Positions 1 to 6,214 of a DNA stretch of 13,806 bases are shown here, one piece after another. A model generated the notes under the pieces. It was not told where the DNA came from and did not search any database. It saw nothing but the letters and a program-made list of their open reading frames with translations. Source of the stretch: PXRE01 sp964435625 (lineage in GTDB: Archaea; Halobacteriota; Halobacteria; Halobacteriales; PXRE01); contig CAYTAG010000078.1 in the NCBI GenBank assembly GCA_964435625.1, forward strand, positions 1 to 13,806. The letters are read 5' to 3'. The position numbers and the translations under genes were made by a program. Position 1 is the first letter of the stretch; every line of letters begins with the position of its first letter.

Positions 1-818
1 TCGAGAAGAACACCACCATCCCGACCGAGGAGTCGAAGGTGTTCACGACCGCCGCCGCCAACCAGACCTCCGTCCAGATCCGCGTCTTCCAGGGCGAGCG
101 CGAGATCGCAGAGGAGAACGAACTGCTGGGCGAGTTCATGCTGAGCGGCATCCCGCCGGCGCCCGCGGGCACCCCGCAGATCGAGGTCACCTTCGCCATC
201 GACGAGAACGGCATCGTCAACGTCACCGCCGAGGACCAGGGCTCGGGCAACCAGGAGGAGATCACCATCGAGGGCGGCGCCGGCCTCTCCGACGAGCAGA
301 TCGAGCAGATGCAGGAGGAAGCCGAGGAGCACGCCGAGGAGGACCAGAAGCGCCGCGAGCGCATCGAGGCCCGCAACGAGGCCGAGTCCGCGATCCAGCG
401 CGCCGAGACGCTGCTGGAGGAAAACGAGGACGCCGTCGACGAGGAGATCCGCGAGGACGTCGAGGACGCCATCGAGGACGTCGAGGCGGCCCTGGAGGAC
501 GACGACGCTACCAAAGAGGACTACGAGGAGACGACCGAGGCGCTGAGCGAGCAACTGCAGGAGATCGGCAAGCAGATGTACGAGCAGCAGGCCGCCGAGG
601 GCGCCGCCGGTGCCGCGGGCGCCGGTGCGGCAGGTGCCGGGCCCGATGGTGCGGCAGGTGCCGGCCCCGGTGGTGCGGCAGGTGCCGGGCCCGGCGGCGC
701 CGCCGGTCCGGGCGGTGCGGCCGGCCCCCGGGGCGGGGCCGCCGGCGCGGAAGGGGGGGGCGAGTACGTCGACGCCGACTTCGAGGACGTCGACGAGGAC
801 GACGCGGACGACGAGTAA
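1..818 (+). CDS. dnaK: Chaperone DnaK (Hsp70), C-terminal part, cut by the window start
   Basis: ATP-dependent cytoplasmic Hsp70 chaperone that binds unfolded peptides and works with DnaJ and GrpE. The reading frame is already open at base 3, so the nucleotide-binding domain lies upstream of the window. The visible 271 residues begin inside the substrate-binding beta domain (EKNTTIPTEESKVFTTAA, then the conserved FAIDENGIVNV stretch). A charged helical lid follows from about residue 92 to 195. Next comes a Gly/Ala/Pro linker of about 55 residues, and the acidic tail ends DADFEDVDEDDADDE, matching the EEVD-like ends of DnaK proteins. The linker is built partly from a 24-base tandem repeat. dnaJ follows on the same strand, but about 1 kb away across an AT-rich insert. 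The family call is certain; only the N-terminal half is unseen. Confidence 0.97.
   Translation, partial: EKNTTIPTEESKVFTTAAANQTSVQIRVFQGEREIAEENELLGEFMLSGIPPAPAGTPQIEVTFAIDENGIVNVTAEDQGSGNQEEITIEGGAGLSDEQIEQMQEEAEEHAEEDQKRRERIEARNEAESAIQRAETLLEENEDAVDEEIREDVEDAIEDVEAALEDDDATKEDYEETTEALSEQLQEIGKQMYEQQAAEGAAGAAGAGAAGAGPDGAAGAGPGGAAGAGPGGAAGPGGAAGPRGGAAGAEGGGEYVDADFEDVDEDDADDE
624..695 (+). repeat. Three 24-base tandem repeats in the dnaK linker
   Basis: Units lie at 624-647, 648-671 and 672-695. They differ at only a few bases and each encodes GAAGAGP followed by D or G. Shorter degenerate GAAG copies continue to about 750. The repeats are in frame, so gain or loss of a unit changes only the length of the flexible DnaK linker. 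Confidence 0.9.
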
Positions 819-838
819 CTAAATCCGACTCGCTCGTT

Positions 839-856
839 CGCGGTTCTTTGGCCGCG
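839..856 (+). terminator. Possible weak hairpin after dnaK
   Basis: A 5-bp GC stem (839-843 with 852-856) encloses a T-rich 8-base loop about 20 bases after the dnaK stop codon. Archaeal termination depends mainly on T tracts, so this is only a candidate. A short T run at about 902-905 is an alternative end point. Confidence 0.2.
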
Positions 857-1008
857 TTGAAACTCGATCAGTGATAGGTCTCAAAAGCCGTGATGAATAT
901 ATTTTCGTATATCTCGCATAAGGTCGCTACTGGAATACTAACCGGCAGAATAGCCCATAGAAAAATGAATACGAGAAGCACCCAACGTACCAAATTGGAT
1001 TTCTGACG

Positions 1009-1575
1009 CTAAGCATCCCGGAAGTCATCTTCGTCCATAAGGTACGATGGGGAGTAATACCGCCAAACACGCCATTGGAGTACCCACACAAACTCTGCGA
1101 ACAACAGAAGTTGAGCGGTCGTCGCCAACGATCTGAACTGGGTAATACCAACGAAGATAGAGAAGACAATCGCAACGTTCCACACAAGAAACGAGGTCGC
1201 CCCTACTAAAACGAATATCACCCCTTTCTTCCCGAGCAGTTCTGGATTCTCAAGGAAATTCATGATCATTCCAATAACAGATTCGGGATGTTCTTCGTGG
1301 GGACCTTTCCCGGTAATTGCAACTTGGATTCCCCTGATCGTCTCAGCCCGTTTCATAGGGTTTTGTTCTGGACCACCAAGTCCAAAGACATTCCGTGATA
1401 GCCCATGGAGGTATACTGCTGAAAGCAAACTGAAGAAAGCGATCAATGAAAGCCAAGGAAGATCGGGATACCAGTCTGAGAGCCACAGAACGCGTGGGTC
1501 GATAATGAGCAGAATAAGGCTTGGAAGATACAGACCGGCCATCCGGAGATCAAAGAAATCTCGAACGACCGTCAT
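1009..1575 (-). CDS. Hypothetical multi-pass membrane protein
   Basis: I do not recognise this 188-residue protein. About four hydrophobic segments are visible, at roughly residues 14-32, 40-58, 118-144 and 150-170. Between the second and third lies a soluble stretch (about 60-115) that contains the GLGGPEQNP and TGKGPHEEHPES motifs. The C-terminus is acidic (MDEDDFRDA). The ATG at 1575 is supported by a TATA-like element centred 27 bases upstream (1597-1605), the spacing of a leaderless haloarchaeal gene. The gene lies between dnaK and dnaJ on the opposite strand, and its AT-rich codon use is unlike both neighbours, which suggests transfer. A good promoter and an intact frame suggest that it is expressed. 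No function can be assigned. Confidence 0.75.
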   Translation of the reverse strand: MTVVRDFFDLRMAGLYLPSLILLIIDPRVLWLSDWYPDLPWLSLIAFFSLLSAVYLHGLSRNVFGLGGPEQNPMKRAETIRGIQVAITGKGPHEEHPESVIGMIMNFLENPELLGKKGVIFVLVGATSFLVWNVAIVFSIFVGITQFRSLATTAQLLLFAEFVWVLQWRVWRYYSPSYLMDEDDFRDA

Positions 1576-1596
1576 ATGAGGGTCAAATCAGTGCCA

Positions 1597-1605
1597 CCAT
1601 ATAAA
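1597..1605 (-). promoter_or_regulatory. TATA box of the membrane-protein gene
   Basis: TTTATATGG on the minus strand is centred 27 bases before the ATG at 1575. This is a good archaeal TATA box and implies a leaderless transcript. Confidence 0.6.
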
Positions 1606-1807
1606 CCACATGGAATATGTAATATTAGTATTGAATTTGCACCCTTAGTGAGCGGTGTTTTCAGATTTTCCTAAAACCATTTTTTATGGCGCATCCAACC
1701 TCCATATTCAGCACACGGCTCCTAACAGTTTCTGAGGATTTCGATAGAGCTGATCCGTTCGTTTCTCGCACGCCGTAGCGACCCGACCGCATCGCCTCGA
1801 CCCGTTC

Positions 1808-1815
1808 GTTTGAAG
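1808..1815 (+). promoter_or_regulatory. Weak candidate TATA element of dnaJ
   Basis: GTTTGAAG is centred about 33 bases before the dnaJ ATG, which would leave a short leader of a few bases. The match is weak. The element overlaps the second copy of a 10-base direct repeat (CCGTTCGTTT at 1755-1764 and 1802-1811) that could be a regulator site. Confidence 0.25.
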
Positions 1816-1844
1816 TGTCCCAACGGTCTACACCGCGATAACGA

Positions 1845-3011
1845 ATGAGCGAGGACTTCTATTCGGTGCTCGGGGTCGGTCGCGACGCCGACGAGAACGA
1901 GATCAAACAGGCCTACCGCAAGAAAGCCGCGGAGTACCACCCCGACGTGAGCGACGACCCCGACGCGGAAGAGAAGTTCAAGAAGATCAAGAAGGCCAAG
2001 GAGGTGCTGACCGACGACGAGAAGCGCCGGATGTACGACCAGATGGGCCACGACCGGTTCGTGGAGGCCGAGAAACGCGGCGCGACGGACGCCGGCGGGC
2101 CCGGCGGTGCGGCCGGGGCGGGCGCCCGCGGGGACCCCTTCGGTGGCGCCGGCGCCGGTGGCATCGGCGACCTCTTCGAGCAGTTCTTCGGCGGTGGCGG
2201 CGGCCGGGGTCGCGGTCAGCGCCAGGGCGCGGACCTCCGGACCGGGTTGACCATCGACCTGGCGGACGCCTACCACGGCGTCGAGAAGCAGGTGACGGTG
2301 CGCCGCCCGGAGACCTGCCCCACCTGCGACGGGGAGGGCCACCCGCCGAGCGCCTCCTCGCGGACGTGTCCGGAGTGCGGTGGCCGCGGCCAGGTCACGC
2401 AGGTCCAGCGAACGCCACTGGGGCGCGTCCAGCAGACGACGACCTGCCGGCGCTGCGAGGGCGAGGGGTCGCTGTACTCGGAGACCTGCAGCGAGTGCGG
2501 CGGCGAGGGTCGCGTCCGCCGGGAGGCGACCCTGCAGGTCGAGGTGCCGTCCGGCATCCAGGACGGCCAGACGCTCCGGATGGAGCGGGAGGGCGCCGCC
2601 GGCGAGGCGGGCGCCCCCCGCGGCGACCTGCTCATCGAGGTGAACGTCGAGGACCACCCCGACTTCGAACGCGACGGCGCGGACCTCTACCGCCAGCAGG
2701 CCGTCTCGTTCCCGCAGGCGGTGTTCGGCGACACCGTCACCGTCGAGACCGTCGACGGCACCGTCGAGATGGACGTTCCCGCGGGCACCCAGAGCGGCGA
2801 GCGGTTCCGCCTGCAGGGCAAGGGCATGCCCCGCCTGCGCGGTCGCGGCCGCGGCGACCTCTACGTCGTCGCGCAGGTGGTCACGCCCGACCCCGGGGAA
2901 CTCGGCGAGGCGGAACGCGAGGCGCTGGAGGCGTTCGCCGAAGCCGGCGGCGAGGAGGTCGACACCGACGTCGGCGGCGGCTTCTTCGACCGCCTGCGGG
3001 AGTCACTGTAA
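1845..3011 (+). CDS. dnaJ: Chaperone DnaJ (Hsp40)
   Basis: Cytoplasmic co-chaperone that delivers substrates to DnaK and stimulates its ATPase. All class I domains are present in its 388 residues. The J domain (about 1-75) has the HPD motif at 32-34. A Gly/Phe-rich region follows at about 84-124. The zinc-binding domain has four CxxCxGxG repeats (158-165, 175-182, 201-208, 215-222). Two C-terminal beta domains for client binding (about 225-350) and a tail ending in FFDRLRESL complete the protein. Length is typical of the family. The ATG at 1845 is chosen because the J domain starts directly after it; no Shine-Dalgarno sequence is seen. Its partner dnaK lies upstream on the same strand, but the AT-rich insert means dnaJ probably uses its own promoter. 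It converges with the peptidase gene, 18 bases away. Confidence 0.97.
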   Translation: MSEDFYSVLGVGRDADENEIKQAYRKKAAEYHPDVSDDPDAEEKFKKIKKAKEVLTDDEKRRMYDQMGHDRFVEAEKRGATDAGGPGGAAGAGARGDPFGGAGAGGIGDLFEQFFGGGGGRGRGQRQGADLRTGLTIDLADAYHGVEKQVTVRRPETCPTCDGEGHPPSASSRTCPECGGRGQVTQVQRTPLGRVQQTTTCRRCEGEGSLYSETCSECGGEGRVRREATLQVEVPSGIQDGQTLRMEREGAAGEAGAPRGDLLIEVNVEDHPDFERDGADLYRQQAVSFPQAVFGDTVTVETVDGTVEMDVPAGTQSGERFRLQGKGMPRLRGRGRGDLYVVAQVVTPDPGELGEAEREALEAFAEAGGEEVDTDVGGGFFDRLRESL

Positions 3012-3029
3012 TCGCCCTCCGCGAGGCCG

Positions 3030-4736
3030 TCAGCGGTCCGCGAGCGCCGACTCGAAAAACGAGACCAGCCGCGAGACGTACTCGATCCTGTTGCCCGTCC
3101 GTCTGACGCCGTGGCCCTCGTCCTCGAAGCGGACGTACTCGTAGGGGACGTCGCGGGCGTCCAGCGAGGAGACGAGTCGTTCGGCTTCGCTCTCCGGGAC
3201 CCGGGGGTCGTTGGCGCCCTGGACGACCAGCAGGGGACAGTCGACGTCCTCGACGTAGGTGATCGGTGACCGATCCGCGTACAGGTCCGGGTTCTCCCCG
3301 GGCGTGCCACCGAGTTTCCGGACGAAGAAGTCGCCGACGTAGCCGTGGGCGTTCTCGATTGCCGTCTCCCAGTCGACGACGCCGCAGACGCTGGCGCCCG
3401 CGTCGAACGCGTCGGTCGCCCCGACGCCCATCAGCGTCAGGTAGCCGCCGTAGGACCCGCCGGTGACGCCGACGTTCGCTCGCCCCCGGTCGCGGAGGTA
3501 CTCCGCCGCGGCGACCACGTCCGCCAGGTCGCCGCCGCCCAGGTCGCCGTCGCTCGCCTTCCGGAACGCCCGTCCGTAGCCGGTGCTACCGCGGACGTCC
3601 GGCGCGATCACCTCGAAGCCGGCGCGGACGAGCGACTGCACGGTCGGGTCGAGGTCGGTGAAGTGCTGGGCCGCCGGCCCTCCGTGTACCTCGACGACGC
3701 CGCCGACCGGCTCCCGGTCGGGGGTGTACAGCCGGGCGGCGATCTCCCGACCGTCCGAGGACTCGTAGGTCACTTCGGTGGGCGCGACCGTCGGCACGTC
3801 GACGGCGCCCTCCGCGACGAGGCGCTCGCCGTCGCGGTAGAGGTCGCCCACCGTCCTGGCGTCCTCGTGGACGTAGTAGAGGGCATCGCCGCGTGGCCGC
3901 ACGTCGTCGTTCAACCCGGACGGCTCGATCACCTCGACCGCGCCGTCCGGGAGCCGACACAGCGCCCGGTCGCCGCCGCGGCTCTCGGTGAACGCGACGT
4001 CGCCGCGTTCGGTCCACCGGACGTCGTACTTGTCGCGCTCGTTGGCGTACCGGATCTCGTACGCCCCGGTCCCGTCTCCGACGGCGATTTCGTGGTATCC
4101 CGTTTCGTGGTTGGTCGTGAAAACGATGCCCTCGGTGGACCAGGCGCCTCCCTGGGCGAGGGACTGTTCGGAATCCGGTTCGTCGACCAGGACCTCGTCG
4201 GTCCCGCTCGCCAGGTCGACCACGCGGAGCGCCGACCCCTCGAAGAGGCCGGCCTCGTAGACGAGTCGCTGCCCGTCCGGCGACCACGAGAACCCGACGA
4301 CAGACTCCCCGGTCGCGGAGCGTTTGGTGACGGTCCCGTCGTCGATCCGGAGCGTGTACAGGTCCAGCGACCGGTCGCGGTTCGAGACGAACGCGAGCAG
4401 GTCGTCGTCGCTCGGACTCGGCCGCGGTTGCGTGTTGCGGAACTCGTCGTCCAGCAGCGCGCTCACCGCCCCGGTGTCGGGGTCGACCTCAACGAGGTCG
4501 TACTGCTCGTGGCCCCCCTCGTCCCGGAGCGCGAGGACCGTTCCCCGGCCGACGTGGCACTGCGGGGCCGTGAGGTCCCCGTCGGCGTCCGTGAGTCGCC
4601 CGTCGGTCGTACACAGTTCGTAACTCCCGTCCCGGTAGGCCGCGTAGACGACGGTGTCGTCGGGGAGAACGGCGTATCCCTTCATCCCGTACGCCTCGGC
4701 CAGGCGTTCCACGTACCGTTCCGTGCGTGCTGACAT
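3030..4736 (-). CDS. S9-family serine peptidase (prolyl oligopeptidase / acylaminoacyl-peptidase type)
   Basis: Predicted cytoplasmic peptidase for short peptides: no signal peptide or membrane segment is seen in 568 residues. Residues 1 to about 320 form a beta-propeller, with repeated strands such as GFSWSPDGQRLVYEAG that limits substrate size in this family. Residues about 325-568 are an alpha/beta hydrolase domain. It has VHGGP near 350 (oxyanion region), DVRGSTGYGR, and the nucleophile motif GGSYGG with Ser at about 428. The acid is Asp at about 510 (GANDPRVP), and the base is His at about 542 (DEGHG). The triad is complete and the length is normal. The ATG at 4736 has a TATA-like element about 30 bases upstream. 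A long inverted repeat lies immediately upstream of that element, so the gene is probably controlled. The family is clear; the exact specificity cannot be read from sequence. Confidence 0.93.
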   Translation of the reverse strand: MSARTERYVERLAEAYGMKGYAVLPDDTVVYAAYRDGSYELCTTDGRLTDADGDLTAPQCHVGRGTVLALRDEGGHEQYDLVEVDPDTGAVSALLDDEFRNTQPRPSPSDDDLLAFVSNRDRSLDLYTLRIDDGTVTKRSATGESVVGFSWSPDGQRLVYEAGLFEGSALRVVDLASGTDEVLVDEPDSEQSLAQGGAWSTEGIVFTTNHETGYHEIAVGDGTGAYEIRYANERDKYDVRWTERGDVAFTESRGGDRALCRLPDGAVEVIEPSGLNDDVRPRGDALYYVHEDARTVGDLYRDGERLVAEGAVDVPTVAPTEVTYESSDGREIAARLYTPDREPVGGVVEVHGGPAAQHFTDLDPTVQSLVRAGFEVIAPDVRGSTGYGRAFRKASDGDLGGGDLADVVAAAEYLRDRGRANVGVTGGSYGGYLTLMGVGATDAFDAGASVCGVVDWETAIENAHGYVGDFFVRKLGGTPGENPDLYADRSPITYVEDVDCPLLVVQGANDPRVPESEAERLVSSLDARDVPYEYVRFEDEGHGVRRTGNRIEYVSRLVSFFESALADR

Positions 4737-4761
4737 CGTGGGGAATACTGGAGCGGGCGGC

Positions 4762-4770
4762 CCATTAACT
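4762..4770 (-). promoter_or_regulatory. TATA-like element of the peptidase gene
   Basis: AGTTAATGG on the minus strand is centred about 30 bases before the ATG at 4736. It is a moderate match. The large inverted repeat begins five bases upstream of it, at the position of the BRE. Confidence 0.4.
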
Positions 4771-4774
4771 GTAT

Positions 4775-4820
4775 CCAGAATTACAGTTCTGTTCGAACGG
4801 GGACAGAACTGTCGTTCTGG
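4775..4820. promoter_or_regulatory. Long inverted repeat, probable operator in the peptidase promoter
   Basis: Two 18-base arms (4775-4792 and 4803-4820) pair at 16 of 18 positions around a 10-base spacer. The core arms ACAGTTCTGT (4783-4792) and ACAGAACTGT (4803-4812) are perfect complements, and the outer CCAGAA/TTCTGG (4775-4780, 4815-4820) also pair. Each core is nearly palindromic itself, and the two are centred 20 bases apart, about two helical turns, as expected for two protein dimers on one face. It sits just upstream of the peptidase TATA element and 52 bases past the stop of the regulator gene. A terminator hairpin for the regulator is the main alternative, but no T tract follows on the minus strand. 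Confidence 0.6.
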
Positions 4821-4871
4821 AAGGAACCTGTCAGGTCGTCGCTGCCGACGGCATTCGTCGTCGACGAGCCC

Positions 4872-5747
4872 TCAGTCGGCGGGACCGTCGACCGCGAGGA
4901 CGTCCAGCGAGCGGTCCGTGGTGATCGTCAGGTCGTTCCCGTCGGCAGAGAAGGTCACGACTACCCGGAGGGGGTCCCGTTGCAGCAGGCGGGACCGGTC
5001 CCCGTCGAAGGCGCTGAACCGCCAGATGGGGGCCTCCCTGACGTCGACGCCGCGTTCGTAGAAGAACGAGACGACCGCGGGGTGGTCGAACAGCGCCCAG
5101 CCGAGGTCCGAGACGATCGAAATGCCACACCGCGAGCAGTCGTGAGCGACCACCGGCGACGGCTGGGCGTTCCCGTCGCCGTGTTCCTCCGGCGGGAGGA
5201 CCCTCGGTTCCGTCCGGCCCTCGCAGTACGGACAGATCCCGTGTTTCACGCGGTGCAGCGTCGTCCGGAGGTACCGGTCCGTCGTCCGCGTGACCGGTTC
5301 GTCCTTGGCGTCGGCGAACACCGCGGGCGGGACGACGAACCGTACCTCGAACTCGCAGTCGCCACAGTCGATTCGCACCCGCTCGGTTTCGTACCGGAAG
5401 GTCATCACCCCGCCGCAGGTCGGACACGCCTCGTCGAGGGTGGCCGACTCGACGGACCCCTCCATAGTGTACGCACCCGCGAGCAGTGCGCCGACGACCT
5501 GCATGCCGGCCGCCCGGAGGCGATACCCGTCCTCCCCTTTCTCGACGAACCGGTCGGTCAGTTTCCCGAGGTGGTAGTTGAACTTCCCGGAGTCGGCCAC
5601 CCCGACCTCGTGGCGCAACGCCGAAAACGACAGTTCGTCGCCGTCGGCGTCCCACAGCGCCCGGAGGACGTCGATCCGCGTCCCGTCCGAGAGGACGGCG
5701 AAGGCCTCGTCCGGATCGACCGTCTCGACGACCCGTGGCTCGCTCAT
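4872..5747 (-). CDS. ArsR-like winged-helix transcription regulator with two zinc-ribbon pairs
   Basis: Predicted DNA-binding regulator of a family widespread in haloarchaea; its ligand is unknown. The 291 residues begin with a winged-helix domain (about 11-80), with AFAVLSDGTRIDVLRAL as first helix and a recognition region around SGKFNYHLGKL at 53-63. Cysteine pairs follow at 108/111 and 128/131, then at 172/175 and 204/207, as in two zinc ribbons. The C-terminal part is a mixed domain. I chose ATG at 5747 over an in-frame GTG at 5762, because TATA-like sequence lies about 27 bases before the ATG and the domain starts soon after. It is upstream of the peptidase on the same strand, 135 bases apart. 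A word from the peptidase operator recurs at its own promoter, suggesting autoregulation. The family call is good; the targets are inferred. Confidence 0.85.
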   Translation of the reverse strand: MSEPRVVETVDPDEAFAVLSDGTRIDVLRALWDADGDELSFSALRHEVGVADSGKFNYHLGKLTDRFVEKGEDGYRLRAAGMQVVGALLAGAYTMEGSVESATLDEACPTCGGVMTFRYETERVRIDCGDCEFEVRFVVPPAVFADAKDEPVTRTTDRYLRTTLHRVKHGICPYCEGRTEPRVLPPEEHGDGNAQPSPVVAHDCSRCGISIVSDLGWALFDHPAVVSFFYERGVDVREAPIWRFSAFDGDRSRLLQRDPLRVVVTFSADGNDLTITTDRSLDVLAVDGPAD

Positions 5748-5763
5748 GCGTACATTCCCCACG

Positions 5764-6111
5764 ATGCGCTACAAAGAACTGTCGACGCGGGTCGACGACG
5801 ACCGCTGGAACCTCCCCGGCGGCCACGCCCGGCCCCGCGAGGGGCCGAGGGAGGCGACTTGCCGGGAACCGGCCGAGGAGACCGGCCTCGGTGCCGACCC
5901 CGTGGACCTCACGCTTTCGACGGTCTACCACGGCGAGAACCCGCGGACGGTAGTCACCTACGCGCTCGCGCGGGCGGACGCCGACGGCGCCGTGGAAGCG
6001 AGCGAGGACGTCGCCGACGCCGCGTTCTGGCCGGCTGCGGAGGCGTTGGCGTCGCCCGAGCGGATTCGCGATTCGGACCGCGAGCGGATCGAGACGCTGT
6101 TCGAGGGCTGA
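5764..6111 (+). pseudogene. NUDIX hydrolase lacking its N-terminal strands, probably a remnant
   Basis: NUDIX proteins hydrolyse nucleoside diphosphates linked to another group. A full Nudix box is readable at residues 20-42 of a 115-residue frame: G20, E26, R34-E35, E38-E39, G41, L42, with the metal-binding glutamates kept. Two usual features are altered: Arg25 where Gly is common, and Pro36 where the box has a hydrophobic residue. Only about 19 residues precede the box (ending WNLPGG), whereas family members normally have another 20-30 residues forming the first strands. An alternative ATG at 5746 adds only six residues; farther upstream the frame is antisense to the regulator. No TATA element is seen at the expected distance. 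I infer a 5'-truncated, decaying gene, though a minimal functional protein is not excluded. Confidence 0.6.
5771..5784. promoter_or_regulatory. Possible autoregulatory site and TATA region of the regulator gene
   Basis: AGAACTGTCG at 5775-5784 is identical to 4805-4814 in the peptidase operator. On the minus strand this region reads CGACAGTTCTTTGT and lies 24-37 bases before the regulator ATG at 5747, where TATA/BRE should be. The caveat is that GAACTGTCG also occurs inside a coding region at 7816-7824, so a chance match is possible. Confidence 0.35.
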
Positions 6112-6184
6112 ACGCAGCCGCGTCGCCGTTCGACGGGGGACCGAGTTGCCGTTCGACGGCTGATCGGCGAGCCGAAGCGGGACC

Positions 6185-6192
6185 GATTTAGG
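6185..6192 (+). promoter_or_regulatory. TATA element that decides the start of the synthetase-like gene
   Basis: GATTTAGG is centred 27 bases before the ATG at 6215. This supports a leaderless transcript starting at that ATG and argues against the in-frame GTG at 6197, which would lie upstream of the transcription start. Confidence 0.5.
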
Positions 6193-6214
6193 CGCCGTGT
6201 GCGAACCCTCGTCC

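Larger units (their letters stand above)
860..1740. other. AT-rich island between dnaK and dnaJ
   Basis: Across this stretch the sequence is visibly AT-rich (for example around 890-910, 950-1010, 1600-1690), while the genes on both sides are strongly GC-rich. It contains one opposite-strand membrane-protein gene (1009-1575). I see no other convincing gene in 860-1008 or 1576-1740. No transposase, integrase or obvious terminal repeats were found. The island looks like acquired or poorly ameliorated DNA placed inside a normally adjacent chaperone gene pair. Confidence 0.6.

Noticed and set aside
927..1187. 86-residue minus-strand frame overlapping the membrane-protein gene
   Set aside because: It lacks a promoter, overlaps a better-supported frame and shows no domain.
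1722..2657. Minus-strand open frame antisense to dnaJ
   Set aside because: Leu/Arg/Ala-rich shadow; the + strand encodes a complete DnaJ with all motifs.
3345..4733. Long open frame on + antisense to the S9 peptidase
   Set aside because: It is a GC-rich shadow frame with no recognisable motif; the minus-strand frame has a full peptidase triad and propeller repeats.
4775..4820. Inverted repeat as a rho-independent-type terminator
   Set aside because: Archaea terminate mainly at T tracts and none follows the hairpin on the minus strand; position and dimer-like spacing fit an operator better, though this is not excluded.
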